A DNA stretch of 64,000 bases from Robiginitomaculum sp. (GTDB lineage: Bacteria; Pseudomonadota; Alphaproteobacteria; Caulobacterales; Maricaulaceae): assembly GCA_002733605.1 (NCBI GenBank), contig NVWK01000004.1, positions 124,001-188,000 of the forward strand, given 5' to 3'. Below, one piece after another: positions 55,947 to 64,000 of the stretch; position 1 is the first letter of the stretch; each line of letters starts with the position of its first letter. The notes beneath the pieces were generated by a model that was not told the DNA's origin, did not search any database, and was given only the letters and a program-made list of their open reading frames with translations. A program made the translations under genes and the position numbers.

Positions 55947-57926
55947 CTATTCTACTGTCAATTCAAACGAGCTTACCGGTAAAGGCCCCTCACTGTCATA
56001 CAAATTACAGACGGGAGCATCCCCCCAACAATGGCGGACATGTGTGGCTTTGCGTTTTGATTTTGTGGAAAGCGTGACATTCGTGCCTTCAATTTTGGCA
56101 TCTGCATATGAGCACCCATTGGCGTCACACAGTTCGAAAGAAATTGGTGAGTTGTGGCTCATGGCAACCAAATCACCGGCAATATCTGTAAATTTCACAA
56201 TGACAGATTTTCCCTTACGGTTTGCACTGACCGGCTGCGGGCCCGTCGCGGCTTTGTTACCGCCATAGACGAGGCTATGAACGGCTACCGCCGTGCGCCG
56301 CCCGACAACGGCTTTGTCGGCGGGATGAATGTCGCGTTTATCGCCCGCATCAATGAGCACAACCGTTTCGGTATTTGCATCTGCGTCTGCTACTCTACGC
56401 TGGGCATCACGTACACGGGCCCAACCAGACTCGTACGGCTCGGCGCGCATGCCGCCAAAATTCGGCAATTGATGGACAATGATCGGCAGATCGGCACCAA
56501 ACATATTGCGCCAATCCGAGCTTAATGCATTGAGCAGGCCTTCATAGGCACCTGCCCGCCCTGCATTGCTTTCGCCCTGATACCAGAGCGCGCCTTTTAG
56601 TGCCAGATTATCAAGCGGAGCCAACATAGCATTGTGCAAACCGCTCAAGCCATTGATCGATTCCCAAGGCGGGTTCGGCGCAGAACCGATCGTGTTTGGT
56701 ACTTTCTGGTAGTGCCAGCCCTCGGCAAGGGAGATGTTTTTCCCGCTGGAGAGCGTAATGTTCATAGCCTCATTCGGGCCAATCATACCGCCCTGCCCCC
56801 ATGTATTGAGCACATTGACGACGACCGTATTGGTGCCTGCATGTAGAATGCCTTCGGGGAAATCATAATTCCGGTTCGTGCCCCAGCCAAACATGCCGCC
56901 GACAAATTTGCCGTTAACCCACGCCATGTCCACTTCGTCGATACTGCCCAAAGCCAGTTCGGCCATGCCGTTTTTAATATCAGCTTCGCTCAGCTCGACC
57001 GAGGTTTTAAACCAGACCATGCCCAAATGATTGGACAGATCATCATAGCCCCAGCTTCTCCAATCAGACATGGCCGCAGGTGTGGCCGCCCAGCCCGTCT
57101 TGTCATCACCACTTTCCCAAGGGGTCACATCGGAGGCATTTTTGCTTTCCCACCAATTTTGCCAAGACTTGCTATAGGCAATTCCGGCTTTTTCGGGGTC
57201 AGATGCATACAGGGCTAACGCCGCCAGTTCGGTTTCGCGACCGCCTAATTCATGCAGGGCGTCTGCGCTAATCCACGCCTCGATCTGTGAGCCGCCCCAA
57301 GAGGAGTGGATGAGACCGAGAGGTAAATCTTTGGGGACGACGCCGCTGTTTTTCAACTCACGTGCAAACATGTAACATACGGCAGAAAACCCGCCCGTAT
57401 TGTCAGGCGTAGACACGGCCCACACATCTTTGTCATTTGTCAAATTACGCAAGGGCACAGGGGATGTTCCGTGACTGACTTGCAAGAAGCGAATGGAGGC
57501 ATCATTGGCCCCGCCAACACCACCGCCGTTCATGGAACGGGCCGTGTTAAATTCCATATTTGATTGTCCCGAACACATCCAGACATCGCCGATCAATACG
57601 TCTTTGACGGTTGTGCTGGCCCCTAAATCGGAGCTTACAGAAATTTCGTATGGGCCACCTACATCCATAGCCGTAAGGCTTGTCGTCCAGTTTCCGTCCG
57701 CATCTGCGCGCGCACTCCCGGAGGTGTCCGAAATTGTTACGCTGATCTGTGCGCCTGCACCCGCTTGGCCACTAAGCACAATCGGGGCACCGCTTTGCAA
57801 AACCATATGATCTGTGAACACGCTGTCCAATTTAAGCTCGTCCGCGTGCGCCAGACTTTGTGTACCTGTGGCCATCAGCGCGGTCATTGAAACCGTTAGC
57901 GCTATCATTTTTAAACCTGAAATCAT
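55947..57926 (-). CDS. SASA-family (sialate O-acetylesterase-like) secreted acetylesterase
   Basis: A 659-residue exported esterase. The start is ATG 57926 (MISGLKMIALTVSMTALMATGTQSLAHA), with GGGGAGAAA upstream; the open frame to 58067 adds 47 residues before an obvious signal peptide. SGNH/SASA marks are WMCSGQSNMEF (nucleophile Ser122), ALWYQGESNAGRAGAYEGLL and a late DIHPADK with the Asp-His pair. A galactose-binding-like insert lies at ~250-380. Named for sialate esterases, but in xylan loci such enzymes deacetylate xylan or xylo-oligosaccharides, the likely role here. Divergent from LacI 2. Confidence 0.9.
   Translation of the reverse strand: MISGLKMIALTVSMTALMATGTQSLAHADELKLDSVFTDHMVLQSGAPIVLSGQAGAGAQISVTISDTSGSARADADGNWTTSLTAMDVGGPYEISVSSDLGASTTVKDVLIGDVWMCSGQSNMEFNTARSMNGGGVGGANDASIRFLQVSHGTSPVPLRNLTNDKDVWAVSTPDNTGGFSAVCYMFARELKNSGVVPKDLPLGLIHSSWGGSQIEAWISADALHELGGRETELAALALYASDPEKAGIAYSKSWQNWWESKNASDVTPWESGDDKTGWAATPAAMSDWRSWGYDDLSNHLGMVWFKTSVELSEADIKNGMAELALGSIDEVDMAWVNGKFVGGMFGWGTNRNYDFPEGILHAGTNTVVVNVLNTWGQGGMIGPNEAMNITLSSGKNISLAEGWHYQKVPNTIGSAPNPPWESINGLSGLHNAMLAPLDNLALKGALWYQGESNAGRAGAYEGLLNALSSDWRNMFGADLPIIVHQLPNFGGMRAEPYESGWARVRDAQRRVADADANTETVVLIDAGDKRDIHPADKAVVGRRTAVAVHSLVYGGNKAATGPQPVSANRKGKSVIVKFTDIAGDLVAMSHNSPISFELCDANGCSYADAKIEGTNVTLSTKSKRKATHVRHCWGDAPVCNLYDSEGPLPVSSFELTVE
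57894..57907. promoter_or_regulatory. Possible intragenic LacI-type operator
   Basis: CGTTAGCGCTATCA, 12 of 14 to the locus operator, lies inside codons 7-11 of the esterase just after its start. Its position near +1 would suit a roadblock repressor, but it also encodes part of the signal peptide (KMIALTV), so the match could be chance. Confidence 0.4.
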
Positions 57927-58159
57927 AATTTTCTCCCCATTTTTTGAGAGTGTGGCTGAAATTGTGGAATAAGTAAACACCAAACCGGCTGGCTCTCCGG
58001 CCCTCTCCCGCCCTGCCCGCCCATTCTCAAAGCCTGTTTGCAGGGTGGATTTAGGGATAAATTTCAAGGGCTGTCTTCCTGCCGCCTCAAACTGCCCCCT
58101 TGACGGGCACGCATTTGCGTTTCATGCACGTCATTATAAAAAAATAAAGTCTGGTATTT

Positions 58160-59179
58160 ATGAAGAAGGTTACGATTGACGATATCGCCGAAGCGGCAGG
58201 GGTTTCCATTAAAACCGTCAGCCGTGTTTTCAACCATGAACCGAATGTGCGTGAGATTACGCGTGATAAGGTTTTGGCGGCGGCCAAAGATATGCGCTAT
58301 CGGCCCAATGTGGCGGCGCGCGGATTGGCGTCCAATAAATCGTTTGTGATCATCCATTTCCATGACAACCCAAATTCCGATTATCTGGAACGGGTACATC
58401 AGGGTATTCACAAATGCTGTCGGGCGGCAGGGTATTTTGCGGTCATGGAACCGTTCCAGACGCCGGGTCCAGATTGCACGCTTTCCTATGCGGAGCAGGC
58501 GAAAGACTATTTGGTGGAGTTTCCAATCGACGGGGTTATTCTCAGTCCACCCCTGTGTGACAATGTCGATCTCATTTCCGTATTACGTGAACACAACATA
58601 CCCTATGTACGTTTATCACCGGCACATAATCCGGCCAGTTCCTCTTGCACCTATGTTGATGATCAGGCGGCGGCGCATATGATGACCGAACATCTGATCG
58701 CGCAGGGCCATTGTAAAATCGCCTTTATCTCCGGCCCGGAAAATCATGGCTCCTCTGTGGCGCGGCGCACCGGTTTTCTGGCGGCACTTACAGATGCCGG
58801 TCTTAATACGGAGGCCTGTCCGATCCTGCACGGAGATTTTTCTTCCCGTTCAGGATTTAAAGAATGTGAAACCCTGCTAAAAAGCTCGTCCTATGTGACC
58901 GCTATTTTTGCGGCCAATGATGATATGGCAGTTGGGGTGATGATGGCGGCGCTGAAAGCCGGTCTTGATATTCCGGGCGAGCTGGCCATTGCCGGGTATG
59001 ATGGGTCGCGGGTCGGCAATATTGTCTGGCCACCCCTGACAACGATCCGTCAGCCAGTACACGGATTGGCCGAACGGGCGGCGGAGTTGCTGCTTGCACA
59101 TATCCGCACCCCGGGTCTCGAATTTACCCAAGAAAAACTGCCCGTTCAATTGCTGGTGCGAGGGACAAGCACGCCGTAA
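58160..59179 (+). CDS. LacI family repressor 2
   Basis: A 339-residue LacI/GalR regulator. Helix-turn-helix VTIDDIAEAAGVSIKTVSRVFN (~4-25), hinge YRPNVAARGLASNKS, effector domain ~60-335. The recognition-helix residues before TVSRV are SIK, against SQM in LacI 1, so a different operator preference is expected. It directly precedes zwf-pgl-edd-glk, whose promoter carries TGACAGCGTTGTCA. I infer that it controls that operon and perhaps xylB. No ribosome site stronger than GAAG is visible. Confidence 0.9.
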   Translation: MKKVTIDDIAEAAGVSIKTVSRVFNHEPNVREITRDKVLAAAKDMRYRPNVAARGLASNKSFVIIHFHDNPNSDYLERVHQGIHKCCRAAGYFAVMEPFQTPGPDCTLSYAEQAKDYLVEFPIDGVILSPPLCDNVDLISVLREHNIPYVRLSPAHNPASSSCTYVDDQAAAHMMTEHLIAQGHCKIAFISGPENHGSSVARRTGFLAALTDAGLNTEACPILHGDFSSRSGFKECETLLKSSSYVTAIFAANDDMAVGVMMAALKAGLDIPGELAIAGYDGSRVGNIVWPPLTTIRQPVHGLAERAAELLLAHIRTPGLEFTQEKLPVQLLVRGTSTP

Positions 59180-59246
59180 AATCTATACTGGCGCGGCAAT
59201 TTTATGCATAACATGTGCATGGTGTTGTTTTGTCATACACAATTAA

Positions 59247-59275
59247 TTGACAGCGTTGTCATTATTGGGCACAAT
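59247..59275 (+). promoter_or_regulatory. zwf operon promoter with second-class operator
   Basis: TTGACA (59247-59252), 17-bp spacer, CACAAT (59270-59275). The palindrome TGACAGCGTTGTCA (59248-59261; 5-bp perfect arms) overlaps the -35 box, so binding should block polymerase. Confidence 0.7.
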
Positions 59276-59327
59276 GGCGAAAATAAGAAGGCCGAACTAG
59301 GCCGCCAAGAGCCGCGAAGGATTGAAG

Positions 59328-60797
59328 ATGGCAAAATTTATACCTGTAGAGCCGTTTGATATTGTTATTTTTGGGGGCACGGGTGATTTGTCCCGTCGCA
59401 AGCTTTTACCTGCCCTGTTTCACCGCTTCATGGACGGGCAAATTGATAGCTCAAACCGCATCATTGCGGCGGCGCGTTCAGATTTGACCCGTGAAGCCTT
59501 TGTCGACATCGCCAAAGACAGTTGCCGCGAAGCTTCGACAAGCTGGACCAAAGACAAGTGGGCGGAATTTGCAAGTCTTGTAGACTATATTCAAATCGAC
59601 GCCACCAAAGCGGACGCCGACTGGGATCTTCTCAGATCAAAACTTAATCAGGATGAACGCCCGCTTGTTCTGTATCTTGCGACCACGCCGCTTATTTATG
59701 TGGCGACCTGCGAATCCCTGGGCAAAGCAGGGTTTAATGGCAAGAATGTACGTCTTGTTTTAGAAAAACCGATTGGGACTGATCTGGAATCGGCACGGGC
59801 GATTAATGAAGGGGTTGGCGCGGTGTTTGCCGAGAACTCCATTTTCAGGATTGATCATTATCTGGGCAAAGAAACGGTGCAAAATCTTCTGGTTCTGCGT
59901 TTTGCCAATACATTGTTCGAACCGATTTGGTCACGCAATTCTATTGACCATGTACAAATTACTGTGGCGGAAAATATCGGTCTGGAAGGGCGGTCCGATT
60001 ATTATGACCGCTCGGGCGCGGTGCGCGATATGATCCAAAACCATTTGCTACAATTATTGTGCCTGACCGCGATGGAGCCGCCCAATTCACTGGACGCGGA
60101 CGAAGTGCGTACAGAAAAAATTAAAGTGCTGAACGCCTTGAAACGCTTTGATCCTAAAACGGTCAAATCACAAACTGTGCGCGGGCAATATATTGCCGGT
60201 ATGGAAGGCGATAAGCCTGTGAGTTCCTATCTGGATACCTTGTCCGATCAAGAGCATAAAAGTAAAACCGAAACCTATGTGGCCATCAAGACCGAAATTG
60301 AAAACTGGCGTTGGGCGGGTGTGCCGTTTTATCTGCGCACCGGCAAACGCATGGCGTCGCGGCATTCGGAAATTGTCATCCAGTTCAAGCCAACTCCGCA
60401 TCCTTTGTTTGGGCATACGGGCCATCCGCCAAACCGTTTGGTGATCCGCTTGCAACCCGATGAAGGGGTGCGTCTGTTTATGCAGATCAAAGAGCCGGGG
60501 CCGGGCGGGTTGCATATTAAATCCCTGCCTTTGAATTTGTCCTATGCAGAAAACTTTATGTTGCGCTATCCTGATGCGTATGAGCGCCTATTGATGGATG
60601 TGGTACGGGGTAATCTGGCTTTGTTTATGCGTCGCGACGAGGTCGAGTCCGCATGGAGTTGGGTAGACAATCTTCTGGCGGCTTGGGCCGAGGCGGATCA
60701 ACCTCTCGAGCCCTATGTTGCCGGTACGCAAGGCCCTCTACAAGCCGCCATGCTGATGGACAGGGATGGTCGCGAATGGTGGGAAAGAGAATTTTAA
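59328..60797 (+). CDS. zwf: Glucose-6-phosphate 1-dehydrogenase
   Basis: A 489-residue enzyme started at ATG 59328 with GAAGG 7 bp before; a TTG at 59322 is less likely. It oxidises glucose-6-phosphate to 6-phosphogluconolactone. Marks are IVIFGGTGDLSRRKLLPALF (nucleotide site), the substrate motif RIDHYLGKETVQNLL with the catalytic His region, and YLRTGKRMASRHSEIVIQFK. First gene of the Entner-Doudoroff operon. The stop overlaps the pgl start by one base (TAATG). Confidence 0.97.
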   Translation: MAKFIPVEPFDIVIFGGTGDLSRRKLLPALFHRFMDGQIDSSNRIIAAARSDLTREAFVDIAKDSCREASTSWTKDKWAEFASLVDYIQIDATKADADWDLLRSKLNQDERPLVLYLATTPLIYVATCESLGKAGFNGKNVRLVLEKPIGTDLESARAINEGVGAVFAENSIFRIDHYLGKETVQNLLVLRFANTLFEPIWSRNSIDHVQITVAENIGLEGRSDYYDRSGAVRDMIQNHLLQLLCLTAMEPPNSLDADEVRTEKIKVLNALKRFDPKTVKSQTVRGQYIAGMEGDKPVSSYLDTLSDQEHKSKTETYVAIKTEIENWRWAGVPFYLRTGKRMASRHSEIVIQFKPTPHPLFGHTGHPPNRLVIRLQPDEGVRLFMQIKEPGPGGLHIKSLPLNLSYAENFMLRYPDAYERLLMDVVRGNLALFMRRDEVESAWSWVDNLLAAWAEADQPLEPYVAGTQGPLQAAMLMDRDGREWWEREF

Positions 60798-61501
60798 TGC
60801 GACCGGTTTTGAAACATTTCTCGGATATATCGGATTTGCACGAGCGCGCGACCAACCTTATTGTGGCGCGCCTGAAGGCAGATGTTGAAAATACCGACGC
60901 GGCCAGTTTGATGGTCTCGGGTGGCTCGACCCCCGGGCCGGTGTATGAACAATTGTCACACTTTGATTTGCCATGGGACAAAATCACGATTGGTCTTGTT
61001 GATGACCGCTGGGTTGATGAGGAGGATGCGGGCTCCAACGCCGCTCTTATCCGTCGCACGCTGTTGCAAAACAAGGCGGCGAAAGCCCGCTTCGTTCCCA
61101 TGAAGACCGCACATGACACTCCCGCCGCGGGCCAAGCCGAGGTCGAGGCCGCTTATACGCACATCGCGCAGCCTTATAGTGTTGTCATTTTAGGCATGGG
61201 CGGGGACGGGCATACGGCGTCCTGGTTCCCGGATGCGGACGGGCTTGGAAATGCTGTCGATCCCAAAAACACAGATTGTGTGGCCGCGGTAACCGCGAAG
61301 CCTTCGGATGTCACGGGTGCGTATTTACAGCGCATGACCCTGACCCGGCATGCGGTCGGGAGCTGTCATCTGGCCCTGCTCCTGATTACCGGCGCGCAGA
61401 AACAACAGGTTTTAAAAGATGCTTTATCAGGGGCCGATTACCCCATAGGACTTGCCATTGAAACTTTGGGCGATCGCCTCACGGTTCTAAGTGGCACGTA
61501 G
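60797..61501 (+). CDS. pgl: 6-phosphogluconolactonase
   Basis: A 234-residue enzyme started at ATG 60797 in TAATG with the zwf stop; a longer open frame from 60653 lies within zwf and is rejected. It hydrolyses the lactone made by Zwf. Marks are LMVSGGSTPGPVYEQL, IGLVDDRWVDEEDAGSNAALIRRTL and VVILGMGGDGHTASWFPD, the DevB-type signature. Confidence 0.95.
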   Translation: MRPVLKHFSDISDLHERATNLIVARLKADVENTDAASLMVSGGSTPGPVYEQLSHFDLPWDKITIGLVDDRWVDEEDAGSNAALIRRTLLQNKAAKARFVPMKTAHDTPAAGQAEVEAAYTHIAQPYSVVILGMGGDGHTASWFPDADGLGNAVDPKNTDCVAAVTAKPSDVTGAYLQRMTLTRHAVGSCHLALLLITGAQKQQVLKDALSGADYPIGLAIETLGDRLTVLSGT

Positions 61502-61510
61502 GATATAATA

Positions 61511-63355
61511 ATGACCAACACACTACATCCCATTGTCCGGGAAATTACAGACAGGATCAGAAAACGATCTCAAGACAGTCGGCGTGAATATCTGGACGAA
61601 ATGTATGTCCGCAAACCGAAAGGTTTAGCGCGCAAACATCTGACGGCCGGTAATCAGGCCCATGCCTTTGCCGGATGTGCCCTACATGACAAGCAAGCAC
61701 TGTTTGGCGCGTCTTGGCCCAATATTGGCATTGTCACGTCTTATAATGACATGCTGTCGGCGCATCAGCCGTTTGAGAAATATCCTGAAATTATTCGCAA
61801 AGCTGCCCGTGAAGCAGGCGCGACGGCGCAGGTTGCTGGCGGGGTTCCGGCCATGTGCGATGGGGTGACCCAAGGTCAACCCGGCATGGAATTGTCCCTG
61901 TTCTCACGTGATGTGATCGCTATGGCGACGGCGATTTCTTTGTCCCACGATACATTTGACGTGGCGCTCTATCTGGGTGTGTGTGACAAAATCGTACCGG
62001 GGCTTCTCATCGGCGCGCTGCAATTTGGGCATTTACCCGGCATCTTCATACCTGCAGGCCCGATGCCGTCCGGCCTACCAAACAAGGAAAAAGCCCGCAT
62101 AAGACAATTGTTTGCCGAAGGTAAAGTTGACCGCGCGGCGCTTTTAAAGGCTGAGAGCGAGAGCTATCACAGTCCGGGCACCTGCACATTTTACGGTACC
62201 GCCAATTCCAACCAAATGTTGATGGAAGTTATGGGTCTACATTTACCCGGGGCAGCCTTTGTCAATCCCGGCACGCCTTTGCGCCAAGCCCTGACCGCTG
62301 GCGCCACCAGACGCGCCACTGAAATTACCGCCGAGAAAGAGGCCTATACGCCTATCGGAGAAGTGATTGGCGTCAATGCGATTGTCAATGCGATTGTCGG
62401 CCTAATGGCGACAGGAGGGTCGACCAATTTGACCCTGCACATTCCTGCGATTGCCAAAGCGGCTGGCATTGATGTGCGCTGGGATGATTTTTCGGCCCTG
62501 TCTACAGTCACGCCGCTCCTCACCCGTATCTATCCGAACGGGCAAGCGGATGTGAACCATTTCCACGCGGCCGGCGGTATGGGATTTTTGATCTCGGAAT
62601 TGCTCAATGCGGGTCTGATGCATGATGACGTGAAAACCGTTGCCGGACACGGCCTGTCCCATTACGCCCAAGAACCCGGGCTGGACGATAATAAACTGGT
62701 CTGGCGCGACGCGCCGACACAAAGTGGTAATCTTGATATTTTGCGCCCAGCCTCCGACCCATTTAGCGAGGAAGGCGGGCTGCGGGTTTTGGACGGCATG
62801 TTGGGACGTGGCGTCATTAAAATCTCGGCTGTAAAAAAAGAGCACCGGTTGGTGAGCGCACCGGCAATAGTGTTCGAGGATCAAAACGATCTGCTGACAG
62901 CGTTTGAAGCGGGCGAGCTTAACAAGGATTTCATTGCGGTGGTGCGGTTTCAAGGCCCGTCCGCCAACGGCATGCCGGAGCTTCACAAGCTAACCCCGTC
63001 GCTTGGGGTTTTACAAGACAGGGGCTTCAAGGTGGCCTTGGTGACGGACGGACGCATGTCCGGGGCGTCTGGGAATATACCGGCGGCCATTCATGTGGGG
63101 CCGGAAGCTGCGAAAGGCGGGCCCCTCGCCCGCGTGCGCAACGGGGATGTGATTACACTGGACGCGGAAGCTGGCGTTCTCAGTATTGCGGTAGATGAGG
63201 CGGAATTTTTTGCCCGCCCTCTGATTCCGTTTTTGAAAAATGCACCGCAAGCCGGGTTTGGACGCAATCTGTTTTCGACACTACGGCACAATTGCTCGTC
63301 TGCGGAGAGCGGCGCCACAAGTTTTGGTCTACATATAGATGGGGAGATAAAATGA
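61511..63355 (+). CDS. edd: 6-phosphogluconate dehydratase
   Basis: A 614-residue [4Fe-4S] dehydratase of the IlvD/Edd family that converts 6-phosphogluconate to KDPG. The cluster cysteines are expected in [34 protein letters not shown] and [50 protein letters not shown] near the end is the family signature. Nine bases after pgl; overlaps glk by ATGA. It meets the KdgK branch at KDPG; the KDPG aldolase (eda) is not in this window. Confidence 0.97.
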   Translation: MTNTLHPIVREITDRIRKRSQDSRREYLDEMYVRKPKGLARKHLTAGNQAHAFAGCALHDKQALFGASWPNIGIVTSYNDMLSAHQPFEKYPEIIRKAAREAGATAQVAGGVPAMCDGVTQGQPGMELSLFSRDVIAMATAISLSHDTFDVALYLGVCDKIVPGLLIGALQFGHLPGIFIPAGPMPSGLPNKEKARIRQLFAEGKVDRAALLKAESESYHSPGTCTFYGTANSNQMLMEVMGLHLPGAAFVNPGTPLRQALTAGATRRATEITAEKEAYTPIGEVIGVNAIVNAIVGLMATGGSTNLTLHIPAIAKAAGIDVRWDDFSALSTVTPLLTRIYPNGQADVNHFHAAGGMGFLISELLNAGLMHDDVKTVAGHGLSHYAQEPGLDDNKLVWRDAPTQSGNLDILRPASDPFSEEGGLRVLDGMLGRGVIKISAVKKEHRLVSAPAIVFEDQNDLLTAFEAGELNKDFIAVVRFQGPSANGMPELHKLTPSLGVLQDRGFKVALVTDGRMSGASGNIPAAIHVGPEAAKGGPLARVRNGDVITLDAEAGVLSIAVDEAEFFARPLIPFLKNAPQAGFGRNLFSTLRHNCSSAESGATSFGLHIDGEIK

Positions 63356-64000
63356 CACCAGTTCAGGGGAATACGGAGAACTTAATATTGGTCGGGGATG
63401 TTGGCGGCACGAATGTACGCCTCGGACTGGCAGACCGTAGCGCCAGCGGGAAAATTACGATTGAAAAATTTGCCAATGTGCCCGGCGATTCCGTTCCCGA
63501 TCTGGACACAGCGATTGCGGGCTATCTTAAGGCTGTCAATGTCACCCCGAAAAATGTGGCGCTGGCACTGGCAGGGCCGATTAAAAACAATACGGTTGTT
63601 CTGACCAATCGCCCGTGGACGGTGTCCGGCCCGGATTTGGCTGCAAAAATCGGCGCGGAAACGATTAAACTTTACAATGATTTCGAAGCCATGGCCCGCT
63701 CGATCCCCGAGTTGGAAGTTGATGATTTCGATGTGTTGAACTCCGGTAAAGTTGTTGAAAATACGCCGATACTGGTTGCCGGCCCCGGTACGGGTTTCGG
63801 CATGGCGTTCCTTGTGCCCGTCCCCGGTCAAATGTATCGTCATTGGAAAGTGATCGCCAGTGAAGGTGGCCATGTCGCATTTACACCCCAAAACCAGATA
63901 GAGTGCGAAATTTTGCATATTCTACAACAAGATCATGAATTTGTTTCTCTAGAGCTTGTGTGTTCCGGCAAGGGTCTTGACGAGCTTCATAAGGCTGTTT
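63352..64000 (+). CDS. glk: Glucokinase, cut by the right edge
   Basis: The open frame starts at ATG 63352, overlapping the edd stop, and runs 216 codons to the window end without a stop. It encodes a bacterial (Glk-type) glucokinase: phosphate-binding [13 protein letters not shown] (13-25), [16 protein letters not shown] with the catalytic Asp, [13 protein letters not shown] and [12 protein letters not shown]. It phosphorylates glucose released by the GH3/GH9 enzymes to feed Zwf. Fourth gene of the operon; the C-terminal third is outside the window. Confidence 0.95.
   Translation, partial: MTPVQGNTENLILVGDVGGTNVRLGLADRSASGKITIEKFANVPGDSVPDLDTAIAGYLKAVNVTPKNVALALAGPIKNNTVVLTNRPWTVSGPDLAAKIGAETIKLYNDFEAMARSIPELEVDDFDVLNSGKVVENTPILVAGPGTGFGMAFLVPVPGQMYRHWKVIASEGGHVAFTPQNQIECEILHILQQDHEFVSLELVCSGKGLDELHKAV

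Noticed and set aside
60625..61119. Minus-strand frame opposite pgl
   Set aside because: Antisense to conserved Pgl motifs and Ser/Arg-rich; not a gene.
1..64000. CRISPR array, prophage or insertion sequence
   Set aside because: No evenly spaced repeats, cas genes, transposase, integrase or phage structural genes were found.

Overview
The window looks like a chromosome segment of a marine, stalked-type alphaproteobacterium (Caulobacterales/Maricaulales; Hyphomonadaceae-like). I infer this from the gene families: a CarD-type regulator, a SUV3-like helicase next to an S4 protein and a 7Fe ferredoxin, a large TonB-dependent receptor (TBDR) with a cupin-like protein and tryptophan-halogenase-family flavoproteins, a ManD-type mannonate dehydratase, and a zwf-pgl-edd-glk Entner-Doudoroff cluster. 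Exact taxonomy cannot be read from the sequence alone.

Layout. Positions 1-5.1 kb hold housekeeping genes: a SixA-like phosphatase cut by the left edge, the helicase, the S4 protein, fdxA and carD. 5.1-8.3 kb holds a nuclease-fold protein, tRNA-Arg(CCT) and an AT-rich stretch with an EEP-family lipoprotein and an orphan gene. 8.4-12.9 kb holds a barrel-type surface lipoprotein, bfd-bfr iron storage, a LysR/MAPEG pair and an unknown gene. From 12.9 kb to the right edge is one large plant/algal-polysaccharide locus centred on acetylated glucuronoxylan.

How the big locus fits together (family knowledge plus inference). Envelope hydrolases are two GH3s, GH10 xylanase, GH115 alpha-glucuronidase, GH43, GH9, a SASA-type acetylesterase and a secreted CBM-like protein. 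A TBDR supplies outer-membrane uptake. An XylE-like symporter and a TRAP transporter cross the inner membrane. Xylose goes through XylA and XylB, with an adjacent transaldolase-like protein. Glucuronate goes through UxaC, UxuB, ManD and KdgK to KDPG. Zwf, Pgl, Edd and Glk feed glucose to the same KDPG; eda is not in view. Two LacI-family regulators sit in the locus.

Regulation. A recurring 14-bp palindrome close to TGTTAGCGCTAACA lies in front of most of these operons. It is doubled as an almost perfect mirror image in the GH10/GH3 divergent promoter and is also present in front of the TBDR and the halogenase operon. A second, related form (TGAYARCGYTRTCA) precedes xylB and zwf. This suggests a xylan regulon run by two LacI repressors.

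Most unusual content: four tandem tryptophan-halogenase-family genes divergent from the TBDR. Three keep the FAD motif, catalytic Lys and WxWxIP motif. The second has lost all three and looks like a pseudoenzyme kept in the operon.
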